A stretch of DNA of 64,000 nt, from positions 1 through 64,000 of the forward strand of contig JASBRX010000035.1 of assembly GCA_030149245.1 (NCBI GenBank), given 5' to 3'. Of the stretch, positions 17,679 through 26,618 are shown piece after piece (positions within the stretch are counted from its first letter, which is position 1; each line of letters begins with the position of its first letter). Position numbers and translations under genes: made by a program. The stretch is from Sphingomonas bacterium. Lineage in GTDB: Bacteria > Pseudomonadota > Alphaproteobacteria > Sphingomonadales > Sphingomonadaceae. The notes below the pieces were generated by a model, which saw only the letters and a list, made by a program, of their open reading frames with translations, had not been told where the DNA came from and searched no databases.

Positions 17679-19835
17679 TCAGAAGCGGAAGCTGACCGAC
17701 ACGCTACCGTTGCGCCCCGGCTGGGTGTAGGCGTCCTTGATGGTCGAAGTCGGCGACAGGCCGCGCACATCGCTCCACCAGGCATAGGTCTCGTCGGTCA
17801 GGTTGAAGACGCCGCCGCGCAGCGTGATGCTGTCGGTGACCTTCGCGAAGGCGGTGACATCGAGCGTGGTGAAGGCGGGCGGGGTGTACCCGCCGCCGGC
17901 GCGGTCGGTCTCCTTTTTCGCACTATGCGTGGCGATCAGCTGGCCGCCGAAGCGCCCGCCCGGATCGCGCCAGCCCGCGCCGATCACGACCTTGAGCGGA
18001 TCGACCGTCAGCAATGGCGAACGGGTACCGCCGGGCGCGATCTCGTCGCCGGTTGCGTAGGCGATGGACAGCCGCCCAGTGAAGCCGGTGTCGCTCCACG
18101 CCTCGAACTTCGCCTCGATCCCTTCGACCTCGGCCTTGTCGATATTGATGAACTTGTAGATCGCCGGGTCGGTCGGAGTGAAGCTGCCGCCGACCACCTC
18201 CTGCGAGATGAAGTCATCATAATCGGCGTGGAAGGCGGTCAGGTCGAGCCGGACATTGTCGCCGAGGAAACGCACCCCGGCCTCAAAGCTCGCGCTGGTT
18301 TCGGGGCGCAGGTCGGGGTTCGGCGCGGCGACATAGCCAAAGGCGAGGTTGCCGAAGAACTGGTTCACCTGGCTCGGCTCAGGCGCCTTGAACCCCTGCG
18401 CATAGTTGGCGAACAGGCGCACGCGCTCGCCCAGCTTCGCGACCGCGCCGATCTTGGGCGACACACGCGATCCACTCTGCGCGACCGGGGTGATGCCGGG
18501 GAAGGTCTGGCTCATGTCGGGCGACAGGTCATAATGATCGAAGCGCAGCGCCGGGTGGAACGTCACCGGGCCGAGCGTCACCTCACCCGCCGCGAACAGG
18601 CCGACCAACGTGTAATCGGTGTCGGGAAAGGCGCGGGTCGGGAAGGTCTCGCCCGCCGGGGGCACGGTACCGTCGCGCAGCCCCTGTTGCTCGGTCCGGC
18701 TGATATCGCCGCCGACGATCAGCCGCAGCGGCAATTCGGGGGTGCCGAAGTTGAACCGTGCCTCGCCCGCCGCACCATAGACGCGGTTCTTGAAGATGTT
18801 GAGCCGGGTGCGGTCGACTGCCGGATTGCGGTCCTCGAAGGTGAACTGGCTGTCCTCCGAATCCTGGAGATAGACGGCAAGGCGCGCCGACTCGACCAGC
18901 CCCTCCCCGCTCAGCGTCCAGTCAAGCGCGGTACGCCAGCGATGACCCGTGTCGGTCGCGTCGAGGTTGAGTACGCTGGCGCTGTGTCCGGTCAGCACAT
19001 CGGTGGTCAGGTGCGTGTCGAGATACTCTCCGGTCAGGCGGATGCGATGCCCGCCGCTCTCCCACACCAACCGCCCCAGCGCGGCATTCGAGCGCCCGTC
19101 CTGCGGATTGGGCTCGGTCCGCGCCGAACCCGTTCCGCCGACCGTGCCCTGGTTCTCATATTCGTGGAAGTCGCGGCGGGTATAGGCCGCCATTGCGGAC
19201 CAGTCGCCCGACCGGCCCGCGACGATCGCGGTCTCGCTGAACTCGTCATCGGCGGAGGAATAGGCGGCGCGCAGCAGGCCACCGAAATCCTGCCCCGCGC
19301 GCAGCAGATCCTTGGGGTCGCTGGTGATGAAGCTGACCGCGCCCGCGAGGCCGTCGCTTCCGTACAGCGCCGAGGACGCGCCGCGCAGAATCTCGACCGA
19401 CTTGATCAAGCCGAGGTCGACATAATCGCCACGCCCCACGCCCTGCGCGCCGAAGCTGAAGCCATCAGGGACGCGCACGCCATCGACCTGGATCAGCACG
19501 CGGTTGCCGCCAAGCCCGCGGATGGTGAAGCCTTCATTACCCGCGCGGCCGGTGGTGCCGAGCGCCGCGCCGAAGCGGGTCGGCTGGCGCGTGACGCTGA
19601 CACCCGGTTCGAACCGCACCAGTTCCTTGATGTCGGTGACCAGTTCGTCGGCGATCTGTTCTTCGTCGATCACGCTGACGGTGGCCGGCGCGTCCTGCGT
19701 CGCGACCGGGGTGCGGGTCGCGGTGACAGTCACCGTGTCTTTGGGATCGGTTTCCGCGTCGTTCGCCCAGGCGGGCAAAGCGAGTAGCGCGGCGAGCGCG
19801 ACTCCCGAGACAAGAACGATGCGTTGCGACTTCAT
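17679..19835 (-). CDS. TonB-dependent receptor (hemoglobin/transferrin/lactoferrin type)
   Basis: Outer-membrane gated barrel for uptake of iron or heme. The start at 19835 (MKSQRIVLVSGVALAALLAL) gives a 718-residue protein with a signal peptide ending PAWA and an AAGGGG ribosome site. The plug (about 30-160) includes TVTVTATRTPVATQDAPATV and the conserved IRGLGGNRVLIQVDGVRVPD; SVEILRGASSALYGSDGLAG marks the plug end. The barrel ends in RNGSVSVSFRF. The plug pattern best fits the hemoglobin/transferrin/lactoferrin receptor family. A candidate Fur box sits upstream and the DUF6607-like gene follows. Confidence 0.93.
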   Translation of the reverse strand: MKSQRIVLVSGVALAALLALPAWANDAETDPKDTVTVTATRTPVATQDAPATVSVIDEEQIADELVTDIKELVRFEPGVSVTRQPTRFGAALGTTGRAGNEGFTIRGLGGNRVLIQVDGVRVPDGFSFGAQGVGRGDYVDLGLIKSVEILRGASSALYGSDGLAGAVSFITSDPKDLLRAGQDFGGLLRAAYSSADDEFSETAIVAGRSGDWSAMAAYTRRDFHEYENQGTVGGTGSARTEPNPQDGRSNAALGRLVWESGGHRIRLTGEYLDTHLTTDVLTGHSASVLNLDATDTGHRWRTALDWTLSGEGLVESARLAVYLQDSEDSQFTFEDRNPAVDRTRLNIFKNRVYGAAGEARFNFGTPELPLRLIVGGDISRTEQQGLRDGTVPPAGETFPTRAFPDTDYTLVGLFAAGEVTLGPVTFHPALRFDHYDLSPDMSQTFPGITPVAQSGSRVSPKIGAVAKLGERVRLFANYAQGFKAPEPSQVNQFFGNLAFGYVAAPNPDLRPETSASFEAGVRFLGDNVRLDLTAFHADYDDFISQEVVGGSFTPTDPAIYKFINIDKAEVEGIEAKFEAWSDTGFTGRLSIAYATGDEIAPGGTRSPLLTVDPLKVVIGAGWRDPGGRFGGQLIATHSAKKETDRAGGGYTPPAFTTLDVTAFAKVTDSITLRGGVFNLTDETYAWWSDVRGLSPTSTIKDAYTQPGRNGSVSVSFRF

Positions 19836-19856
19836 ACCAAACCCCTTCAATCTGCG

Positions 19857-19875
19857 AATGCTAGTGATTCTCATT
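19857..19875 (-). promoter_or_regulatory. Candidate Fur box upstream of the TonB receptor
   Basis: On the minus strand the sequence reads AATGAGAATCACTAGCATT, about 20 bases before the receptor start. AATGAGAATCA is the well-known half of many Fur boxes, and the outer AATG/CATT are symmetric; the central part is degenerate. Iron repression of this operon is therefore likely but is an inference. Confidence 0.6.
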
Positions 19876-19967
19876 TGCGAATCGGTTAGGCGGCGTCGTT
19901 TCGGGTGTCAACCGCGTCGGCACAAATCCCGCATGACGAGGGCCGCGCGGCGCGCTAAGACCGCGCC

Positions 19968-21047
19968 ATGCAACGTCCAAAGCTCTCGGTCGTCGTGCCG
20001 TGCTACAATGAGGAAGGCTGTCTCGAACTGCTGCACGCCCGCGTGTCGGCGGCGGCGCGCGCGGCGGTCGGCGACGATTATGAAATCGTCCTGGTCAATG
20101 ACGGGTCGCGCGACGGCAGCTGGTCGGTGATGCAGCGGCTGTCGGCCAGCGACCCGCATCTGGTCGCGGTCAATCTGTCACGCAATCACGGGCATCAGCT
20201 CGCGCTGACCGCCGGGCTCGATCTGTGCGCGGGCGACGAGATTCTGGTGATCGATGCCGATCTTCAGGACCCGCCCGAACTGCTCTCTGACATGCGCGCG
20301 ACGATGCGCGAACAGGGTGCGGACGTGGTCTATGCCGTGCGTCGCAAGCGCGATGGCGAGACGTTCTTCAAGAAGGCGACGGCTGCGCTGTTCTATCGCA
20401 TGCTCGACCGGATCACCGACACGCCGATCCCGCTCGACACCGGCGATTTCCGCCTGATGAGCCGCCGCGCGCTCGACGCGTTCCTGTCGCTGCCCGAACA
20501 GGCACGCTTCATCCGCGGCATGGTCGCCTGGGTCGGCTTCCGCCAAGTGCCGTTCGTCTATGACCGGCATGAGCGGCACGCGGGCGAGACGAAGTATCCG
20601 CTGGCCAAGATGGTCCGCTTCGCGCTTGACGCGGTCACCGGCTTCTCGACCGCGCCGCTACGCTTCGCCAGCCATGTCGGCCTTGCGCTGACCGGCCTGT
20701 CGGTGCTGCTGTTCCTCTACATCGTGGTCGGCTGGCTGTTCGGCAATGCGGTGCAGGGCTGGACTTCGACCATGCTGGTGGTCGTGTTCCTCGGCGCGGT
20801 GCAGATGTTCGTGCTCGGCATGATCGGCGAGTATCTTGGCCGGCTCTATGTCGAATCGAAACGGCGCCCGCTCTACCTCGTCGCCGATGTCGCTGGGCCG
20901 GTAAAGGGCCATGCCTCGCTCGGCTATCGCTTCCGTGATTCGGGTGAGGTCACCGTGTCCCCGTTCGCGCCGCCCCGCGCCGATGCGGACGAACCCGTCC
21001 AGGCCAAGGCCCCCAAGCGCAAGCCAGAGCCGCCCACCTTGCTGTGA
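19968..21047 (+). CDS. Polyprenyl-phosphate glycosyltransferase (GT2, DPM1/GtrB type)
   Basis: 359 residues. The GT2 catalytic domain (about 1-230) has LSVVVPCYNEEGCLELLHAR, VNDGSRDGSW and the metal motif DADLQDP. Two C-terminal membrane spans follow (VGLALTGLSVLLFLYIVVGW, then TSTMLVVVFLGAVQMFVLGM), the standard layout of GtrB/ArnC-like enzymes that load a sugar on undecaprenyl phosphate at the inner face of the membrane. GEYLGRLYVESKRRPLYLV is a typical tail. Its stop overlaps the next gene's GTG. A GtrA-like flippase is encoded 3 kb away on the other strand. Confidence 0.93.
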   Translation: MQRPKLSVVVPCYNEEGCLELLHARVSAAARAAVGDDYEIVLVNDGSRDGSWSVMQRLSASDPHLVAVNLSRNHGHQLALTAGLDLCAGDEILVIDADLQDPPELLSDMRATMREQGADVVYAVRRKRDGETFFKKATAALFYRMLDRITDTPIPLDTGDFRLMSRRALDAFLSLPEQARFIRGMVAWVGFRQVPFVYDRHERHAGETKYPLAKMVRFALDAVTGFSTAPLRFASHVGLALTGLSVLLFLYIVVGWLFGNAVQGWTSTMLVVVFLGAVQMFVLGMIGEYLGRLYVESKRRPLYLVADVAGPVKGHASLGYRFRDSGEVTVSPFAPPRADADEPVQAKAPKRKPEPPTLL

Positions 21048-22486
21048 GGGCCACGCTCGCCCTCATCGCGCTTGCGCTCGCCGCGCCGGTTCGGGCGCAG
21101 GATGCGCCGCCATTGCGCGATCGGGTCGTGGCGGAGTTCGCCAAGGCACCCGTTGGCGCGCGGTTCGGTCTGGTGGTTAGCGACGGCAATGGGCGTGAGA
21201 TCGTCGCGATCCGCCCAGACGAGCGATTCATCCCGGCGTCCAACACCAAGATCGTCACTACTGCCGCCGCTTGGTGGTCGATGCCCGACGCGATGACCGC
21301 GCCCGATGCGACCGGCGGTGCGGCGGTGCGGGTGGAGGGCAAGGATGTGATCCTCACCGGACGCGGCGACGCGCGGCTGTCGAGCGCGGCGGATTGCGTC
21401 ACCAACTGCCTGAGCCAGCTCGCCAACGCCATTGCCGCAGGCATCCGGCGCGTTCGCAACATTACCGGCGACGCGACCCTGTTCCCCGACGAGCGCTGGA
21501 GTTCGGGGATGAGCTGGAACAACATCCCGTCGCGCTCCGGCACCGCCAATTCGGCCCTGAGCCTCGATGACAATGAGCTGGTTGCGACGCTGACGCCGGG
21601 CACACCGGGCGCGACACCGAAGATCGATCATCTTGGCTATGTCACGATTGACAATCGTGTCGTCACCGTCCCGTCGGGCGGTAAGACCGATATCGGGTTC
21701 GATCGCCTGCCATTCGACCGCACGATCCGGGTCACCGGCACGATCGCCGCCGATGCACCGCCCCGGATACTGCGTTTCGGCATCGACGATCCGGCACACT
21801 ATGCCGCGTGGCGACTGGCGGCGCTGCTACGCGAGCGTGGGGTGAAGGTCGGCGGCACGGTGACTTCCCGCTACCGCACGCTCGATCCCGCGACCGACGA
21901 TTCAATCAAACGCACCGCCCCACCGCCCCGCCCACCCGAACCTACATGGCTCGCCGCGCTCACCCCGCCCCCGCTGGCGGACGATGTGAGCACGATCAAC
22001 AAGGTCAGCCAGAACCTGCACGCCGAACTGCTGCTGCGCCGCACCGGCCTGATCGATGGCACCGGATCGGTTGCCGATGGGCAACAGCGCGTCGCCGCGA
22101 TGTTCGTCGCCGCCGGGGTACCGCGCGCCGCATTCGACTTTTCCGACGGGTCGGGCATGTCGACCTATAACCGCATCGCCCCGCGCGGCATGGTGACGTT
22201 GCTCGACTGGATCGCGCGCCAGCCCTGGGGCGCGGCGTGGCGCGATACACTCCCCATAGGCGGCGTGGATGGCACGCTCGCCCGTCGGTTCAAGGGAACG
22301 GCGCTGGAAGGCCGCATCTTCGCCAAGACCGGATCGATCAACGCCACCAACGCGCTCGCCGGCTATATGCGCGCAAAGAGCGGGAAATTGCTCAGCTTCG
22401 CCGCCTATGCCAATGATGTGCCGGGGGATGCGTCGGGCACACCGATGATCGACGCGGCGCTGGTGGCAGTCGCCGACGCGAACTGA
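21044..22486 (+). CDS. dacB: D-alanyl-D-alanine carboxypeptidase/endopeptidase (PBP4, S13)
   Basis: Periplasmic peptidoglycan hydrolase that trims or cuts stem peptides. Signal peptide MRATLALIALALAAPVRAQD. The three penicillin-binding motifs are present: SNTK (Ser at about 67), the SxN-region DGSGMSTYNR, and KTG in FAKTGSINATNALAGYM (about 428). The 480-residue length and the inserted domain between the first two motifs match the S13 family. Its GTG start overlaps the glycosyltransferase stop (GTGA), so it is translationally coupled to it; the TPR gene follows by about 30 bases. Confidence 0.93.
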   Translation: MRATLALIALALAAPVRAQDAPPLRDRVVAEFAKAPVGARFGLVVSDGNGREIVAIRPDERFIPASNTKIVTTAAAWWSMPDAMTAPDATGGAAVRVEGKDVILTGRGDARLSSAADCVTNCLSQLANAIAAGIRRVRNITGDATLFPDERWSSGMSWNNIPSRSGTANSALSLDDNELVATLTPGTPGATPKIDHLGYVTIDNRVVTVPSGGKTDIGFDRLPFDRTIRVTGTIAADAPPRILRFGIDDPAHYAAWRLAALLRERGVKVGGTVTSRYRTLDPATDDSIKRTAPPPRPPEPTWLAALTPPPLADDVSTINKVSQNLHAELLLRRTGLIDGTGSVADGQQRVAAMFVAAGVPRAAFDFSDGSGMSTYNRIAPRGMVTLLDWIARQPWGAAWRDTLPIGGVDGTLARRFKGTALEGRIFAKTGSINATNALAGYMRAKSGKLLSFAAYANDVPGDASGTPMIDAALVAVADAN

Positions 22487-22516
22487 AGCCACGCCGCCCC
22501 GACCGGGGGAAAGGCC

Positions 22517-23617
22517 ATGCTGCTCGCCGCGATGATGCTGGTTCAGGACGCCGCCACGCTGGAGGCGGCGGGTCGCTATGCCGATGCCGAGCGCGCGCGG
22601 CGGACGCAATACGAACAAGCGCTGCGGCGCGGCGCTGGCACCGTGGCGACGGCGGACGCGGCGGAGAAGCTGGCGGACAATCTGGCGATGCAGTTGCGCC
22701 TTGCCGATGCCGAACCCTTTTATCGCCGCGCGTTCGAGATCCGGCTGGCAAAGCGCGGCGAGAAACATGGCGACACCGCGCGCAGCCTGCGACAACTCGC
22801 CTCGCTGGCGATGGCGCGGGGTGCATTGGGCGAGGCTGAGGCGCTCGCAAGACGGTCGCTCGACATCCAGCGCGGGCTGGCCCCGGCGGGCGGGATGGAA
22901 CTGGCCTGGGCGCTCAACACGCTCGCCGAAGTCCTCGCGGCACAGGGCAAGGCGTTCGACGCCGATCCGCTGTTCGCTGAGGCGGTGACGATCGCACGCG
23001 CGCAGGGCGATGCCGACCTCGCCATCCTGCTCAACAATCGCGGCAATAATTTCTACCGCATGGCCACCGCGACGGTGATTCCGCCGATGTTCCGGCGGCG
23101 CGCGGGCGCGACGCGTTCGGTGGTTGCGCCGACCGATCAGGACGCAAGCAACGGGCTCGACCCGCTGCGCAAGCGCGCCTTCCTCGCCCAAGGTCGCGAC
23201 CTGTTGAATGAGGCGATGCGGATGTTCGTTGCCGCGTCAGGGGCCGACCATCCCGATGTCGCCAATCTGCTCAACGGTCTCGCCGCCAATTACCGCGCCG
23301 ACGGGAAGCCGGTCGAGGCCGAAGCGCGCTACCGTGAGGCGCTGGCGATCAAGGCGCGCTTCCTGCCGCCCGACAATCGCGACCGGATCGTCGGCGAGTG
23401 GAGTCTCGGCGACCTGCTCGCCACCCGACCGGGACGCGAGGCGGAGGCGCGGACGCGACTACGCGCGGCGATGGGCGGGGCGATGGCATCACAGACGCGC
23501 TTCCGCACCTTCGACGCGGCGGCGAGCAGTGAGCTGCGCAGCTATGCTCCGGTCTTCGCGACCAGCATCCGCGTGGCGTGGCGTTTGTCGGCTACTTCGG
23601 CTGCGCCAGCACGATGA
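22517..23617 (+). CDS. Tetratricopeptide repeat protein
   Basis: 366 residues, made largely of TPR-like helical pairs: AATLEAAGRYADAERARRTQ, ADNLAMQLRLADAEPFYRRA, RQLASLAMARGALGEAEALA, and GLAANYRADGKPVEAEARYR with AANY(R)xxGxxxEAE(A)xYR typical of the kinesin-light-chain type. The short N-terminal MLLAAMMLVQDAA is hydrophobic but too short for a sure signal peptide. A GGGGGAAAGG site precedes the ATG. It probably shares an operon with dacB. Its 3' end overlaps the convergent methyltransferase gene by 26 bases. Function unknown; TPRs mediate protein binding. Confidence 0.83.
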   Translation: MLLAAMMLVQDAATLEAAGRYADAERARRTQYEQALRRGAGTVATADAAEKLADNLAMQLRLADAEPFYRRAFEIRLAKRGEKHGDTARSLRQLASLAMARGALGEAEALARRSLDIQRGLAPAGGMELAWALNTLAEVLAAQGKAFDADPLFAEAVTIARAQGDADLAILLNNRGNNFYRMATATVIPPMFRRRAGATRSVVAPTDQDASNGLDPLRKRAFLAQGRDLLNEAMRMFVAASGADHPDVANLLNGLAANYRADGKPVEAEARYREALAIKARFLPPDNRDRIVGEWSLGDLLATRPGREAEARTRLRAAMGGAMASQTRFRTFDAAASSELRSYAPVFATSIRVAWRLSATSAAPAR

Positions 23618-24320
23618 TCGAAAGGCCGGGCGGCATCGGCACGCGGCCGAGCAAATGGCGTTCCAGCCCGAAAATCTTCTCGAACGCCCAGTTGAGCGGC
23701 CCGGGCGGCGGCGAATCGTCGCTGTCGTCCTTGCCGGTCAGCTTGCCCGCGAGACGCGCGGCGACTGCAGCGGGGAACAGCAGCGAGTTGAACCAGCGCA
23801 GCTTGCGCCATTTGAGCCCAGCCTTGTCCAGAGCCGCGGTCAGGCTCGCCTTGGAGTAGCGGCGCTTGTGGTGGTTCACCACGTCGTGCGCGCTCCACAT
23901 CCATTGATGCGCGGGCACGGTAATCAGGATCGTCCCGCCCGGCTTCAGCCGCTTCGCCATCCCGGCGAGTGCCGCAACATCGTCCTCGACATGCTCGACC
24001 ACATCGAGCACCGCGATCAGGTCATATTGCCCCTCGGCGACGCCACTCAGTTCGGGCAGCGGCGCGGTGCCGACCTCCTTGCCCAGCCGCGCGCTGGCGA
24101 CGGTGCGCGCGGCTTCGTCGATCTCGATCGCGTCGACCTGCCCGAATGCGCCGAGCATCGGCAGGTTGTGGCCGGTGCCGCAGCCGATCTCCAGGATCCG
24201 GGCGTCCTTTGGCGGCTGAACATAGCGCGCGATATAATCGGCGAGGATGTCGCGGCGCGCCACATACCACCAATGGGTGGAATCATGCTCGGCCATGCGG
24301 TCGTAAACGATGCGGTCCAT
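23592..24320 (-). CDS. Class I SAM-dependent methyltransferase
   Basis: 242 residues from MDRIVYDRMAEHDSTHWWYV; the upstream part of the track ORF is the GtrA gene in another frame. The SAM-binding motif I is ARILEIGCGTGHNLPML, followed by the acidic motif II (VDAIEIDEAARTV) and DLIAVLDVVEHVEDDVAALA. HQWMWSAHDVVNHHKRRYSK and a C-terminal hydrophobic stretch near FNSLLFPAAVAARLAGKL are typical of methyltransferases in polyisoprenoid or glycan clusters. It begins one base after the GtrA-like gene stop, so it is coupled to it. The substrate is unknown; a glycolipid is an inference. Confidence 0.9.
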   Translation of the reverse strand: MDRIVYDRMAEHDSTHWWYVARRDILADYIARYVQPPKDARILEIGCGTGHNLPMLGAFGQVDAIEIDEAARTVASARLGKEVGTAPLPELSGVAEGQYDLIAVLDVVEHVEDDVAALAGMAKRLKPGGTILITVPAHQWMWSAHDVVNHHKRRYSKASLTAALDKAGLKWRKLRWFNSLLFPAAVAARLAGKLTGKDDSDDSPPPGPLNWAFEKIFGLERHLLGRVPMPPGLSIIVLAQPK

Positions 24321-24321
24321 A

Positions 24322-24750
24322 TCAGCGGAATACCAGCCAGCGATTGAGGATGAAGGTAAAAATGGTGGCGAGGCCGACGGCGGGCAGCAGCGGCACCCAG
24401 CCGGGATAGCCGAGCACGGCCGTGCCGAGCCAGGTGATAATCGCGTTGAGCGCAACGCCCGATCCCTGCACCGCCACGAACTGCACCTTCTGCCGCGGGC
24501 CGGGGTCACGCGTGCCATGCCCTTTGAAGCTCCAGCGGCTGTGCAGGAAATAGCCCGCCGTGACCGCAACGGCAAAGGCGAACGGCACGGCGTACACGGC
24601 ATCCTTGCGCGCGAAGACCCAGAAGGTCAGCGGCAGATAGACGGCCGAATAGATCACGGTGGAAATGCCCCCCGCGATCCCGAAACGGATCAGCTGGCCG
24701 AGCACCCCGCTCCGCCGCAAATCGTCCAGTCGATGATTGAGTGAAGCCAC
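24322..24750 (-). CDS. GtrA-like membrane protein
   Basis: 142 residues with four predicted membrane spans (LIRFGIAGGISTVIYSAVYL; VPFAFAVAVTAGYFLHSRWS; VQGSGVALNAIITWLGTAVL; LLPAVGLATIFTFILNRWLV). FGIAGG near the start and NRWLVFR at the end are typical of the GtrA/DPMS family, proposed to flip undecaprenyl-phosphate-linked sugars across the inner membrane. Coupled with the methyltransferase downstream. The GT2 enzyme at 19968 would supply its substrate if the genes act together. Confidence 0.9.
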   Translation of the reverse strand: MASLNHRLDDLRRSGVLGQLIRFGIAGGISTVIYSAVYLPLTFWVFARKDAVYAVPFAFAVAVTAGYFLHSRWSFKGHGTRDPGPRQKVQFVAVQGSGVALNAIITWLGTAVLGYPGWVPLLPAVGLATIFTFILNRWLVFR

Positions 24751-24821
24751 GCCCGCCTTGCCCTGAAGTCGCGCGCCGCCCTAATGCTCGCGCTGCAGAA
24801 GGGGAAGCGGTTTTGAGTTCG

Positions 24822-26618
24822 ATGCGATTCGCGGGGTTCGACCTCGAACGGGAACTGCGGACGCGCTGGGTGCGCTGGACCCTGCTCATCTGGGCGGCGA
24901 TCGCCATCTGGTATCTCTGGTACCGCTGGGGGCCGATCAACGGCCTCGCGCTCAGCGACACCGACGACAATATGCGGATGATGCAGGTGCGCGGCCTGCT
25001 CGCAGGGCAGGATTGGTACGACCTGCGCCAATATCGGCTGAGCCCGCCCGGCGGCCTCGACATCCACTGGTCGCGGCTGGTCGACCTGCCGATCGCGGGG
25101 CTGATCCTGTTGTTCCAGCCGTTCGTCGGCACCGCGATGGCCGAGCGGCTGGCGGCGGGAATTGCGCCGTTGGTTCCGCTCGCTGTGACAATGCTGGCGA
25201 TGGGCGCAGCTTTGCGCCGCCTGATCGCGCCCGTCGCCTGGCCGCTCGCCATCCTGATCCTGCTGGGGTGCACCGCCACGATGGCGCAGTTCGTGCCGCT
25301 GCGGATCGACCATCATGGCTGGCAGCTCGCCTTCCTCGCTCTCGCCGTCATGGGCATCGCGGATCCGCAGCGCACGCGCGGAGGGCTCACCGTCGGGCTT
25401 GCCAGCGCCGGGTCGCTGACCATCGGGCTTGAGCTGCTGCCCTTCTGCGCCATGGCCGGGGCGATCGTCGCGCTGCGCTGGGTGTGGGACCGTGACGAAA
25501 TGCCGCGGATGCGCGCCTATGGGCTGAGCCTGGCGGGTGGAATCAGCGCGGGGTTCGCGCTGTTCGCGTCCAATGCCAATTACGCGATGCGCTGCGACGC
25601 GCTGACCCCGGTGTGGCTGTCGGTGATGGTGACAGCCGGCGCGCTGGTGGTGGTGCTGAGCCTGCTCAACCCCGCCAGCCGTCTGGTCCGTCTGGGCGCG
25701 GCGGCGGCTGCGGGAGGGATCGTCGTCGGCGGCTTTGCCGGGCTGTTCCCGCAATGCCTGCAACGCCCCGAAGGCGTGTCGGACGAGCTCGCCAACACCT
25801 GGCTCAACAATGTCCGCGAAGCGCGGCCGATCTACCGGCACAGCTTCGGCATGGCGTTTCCGATGGCGGTGCTACCAGTGATCGGGATCATCGGCGCGGG
25901 GTTCGCGGCGTGGCGCGCAAAGACCGCCGACACCCTCGTCGCCTGGGTCGCGATCGGGTTGTTCACGGCGTTCGCCGGGGCGATGCTGCTGTGGCAAGTC
26001 CGGGTGGGGCCGGCGGCACAGCTGCTGGCGGTGCCCGGCGCGGCATGGCTGGCCTGGACGATCGTGCCCTGGTTCCTGGGCCAGCGCTGGATGCTGGTGC
26101 GGGTGTTCGGATCGGTGTTGGCGTTTCTGCTGGTGTCGGGGCTGTTCGCCGGGTTCGTGGTCAAATATCTGCCCGTCAACGACCCGCCGTCCAAATATCG
26201 CAGCACGGTGAGCCGGGCCAATAGCCGGTGCATGAGCGGGGCAGGCATGCGGATGCTCGACCGCGCGCTGCCGCCATCGACGCTGTTCACCCATGTCGAC
26301 CTTGGCCCGCGCCTGATCGTGATGACGCGACACAAGGGGATTGCCGGGCCGTATCACCGCAACGAACGCGCGATCCTCGACGTGCACCATGCCTTCACCG
26401 GTAAGCCCGAAGCGTTCCGCGGGATCGCGCAGCGCTATGGCGCGCAATATCTGCTGGTGTGCCCGAACATGGCCGAGACCACCGTCTATCGCGCGCGGGA
26501 GAAAAACGGCTTCTACGGTCAACTCGCCAAGGGCAAGGTGCCGGCCTGGCTGGAGCCGGTGCCGCTGCCCAAGGGCGCACCCTACCGGCTGTGGCGAATC
26601 CGGTACGCGCCGCGCTAG
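24822..26618 (+). CDS. Large polytopic membrane protein, GT-C/STT3-like
   Basis: About 598 residues with a dozen or so hydrophobic spans and a soluble C-terminal tail (from about 500). The first loop, after span 1, reads ALSDTDDNMRMMQVRGLLAG and then DIHWSRLVDLP; acidic motifs in this loop are the metal/donor site of GT-C glycosyltransferases such as STT3/PglB. The C-terminal soluble part has YGAQYLLVCPN and YRLWRIRY. Some databases may name such proteins as AcrB-like, which the sequence does not support. The start may be ATG 24822 or TTG 24813, the latter with AGGGGAAG at good spacing. Acceptor unknown. It is divergent from the GtrA gene. Confidence 0.75.
   Translation: MRFAGFDLERELRTRWVRWTLLIWAAIAIWYLWYRWGPINGLALSDTDDNMRMMQVRGLLAGQDWYDLRQYRLSPPGGLDIHWSRLVDLPIAGLILLFQPFVGTAMAERLAAGIAPLVPLAVTMLAMGAALRRLIAPVAWPLAILILLGCTATMAQFVPLRIDHHGWQLAFLALAVMGIADPQRTRGGLTVGLASAGSLTIGLELLPFCAMAGAIVALRWVWDRDEMPRMRAYGLSLAGGISAGFALFASNANYAMRCDALTPVWLSVMVTAGALVVVLSLLNPASRLVRLGAAAAAGGIVVGGFAGLFPQCLQRPEGVSDELANTWLNNVREARPIYRHSFGMAFPMAVLPVIGIIGAGFAAWRAKTADTLVAWVAIGLFTAFAGAMLLWQVRVGPAAQLLAVPGAAWLAWTIVPWFLGQRWMLVRVFGSVLAFLLVSGLFAGFVVKYLPVNDPPSKYRSTVSRANSRCMSGAGMRMLDRALPPSTLFTHVDLGPRLIVMTRHKGIAGPYHRNERAILDVHHAFTGKPEAFRGIAQRYGAQYLLVCPNMAETTVYRAREKNGFYGQLAKGKVPAWLEPVPLPKGAPYRLWRIRYAPR

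Noticed and set aside
17925-19787. Plus-strand ORF of 620 aa opposite the TonB receptor
   Set aside because: Shadow; the minus strand has a signal peptide, plug and barrel motifs.
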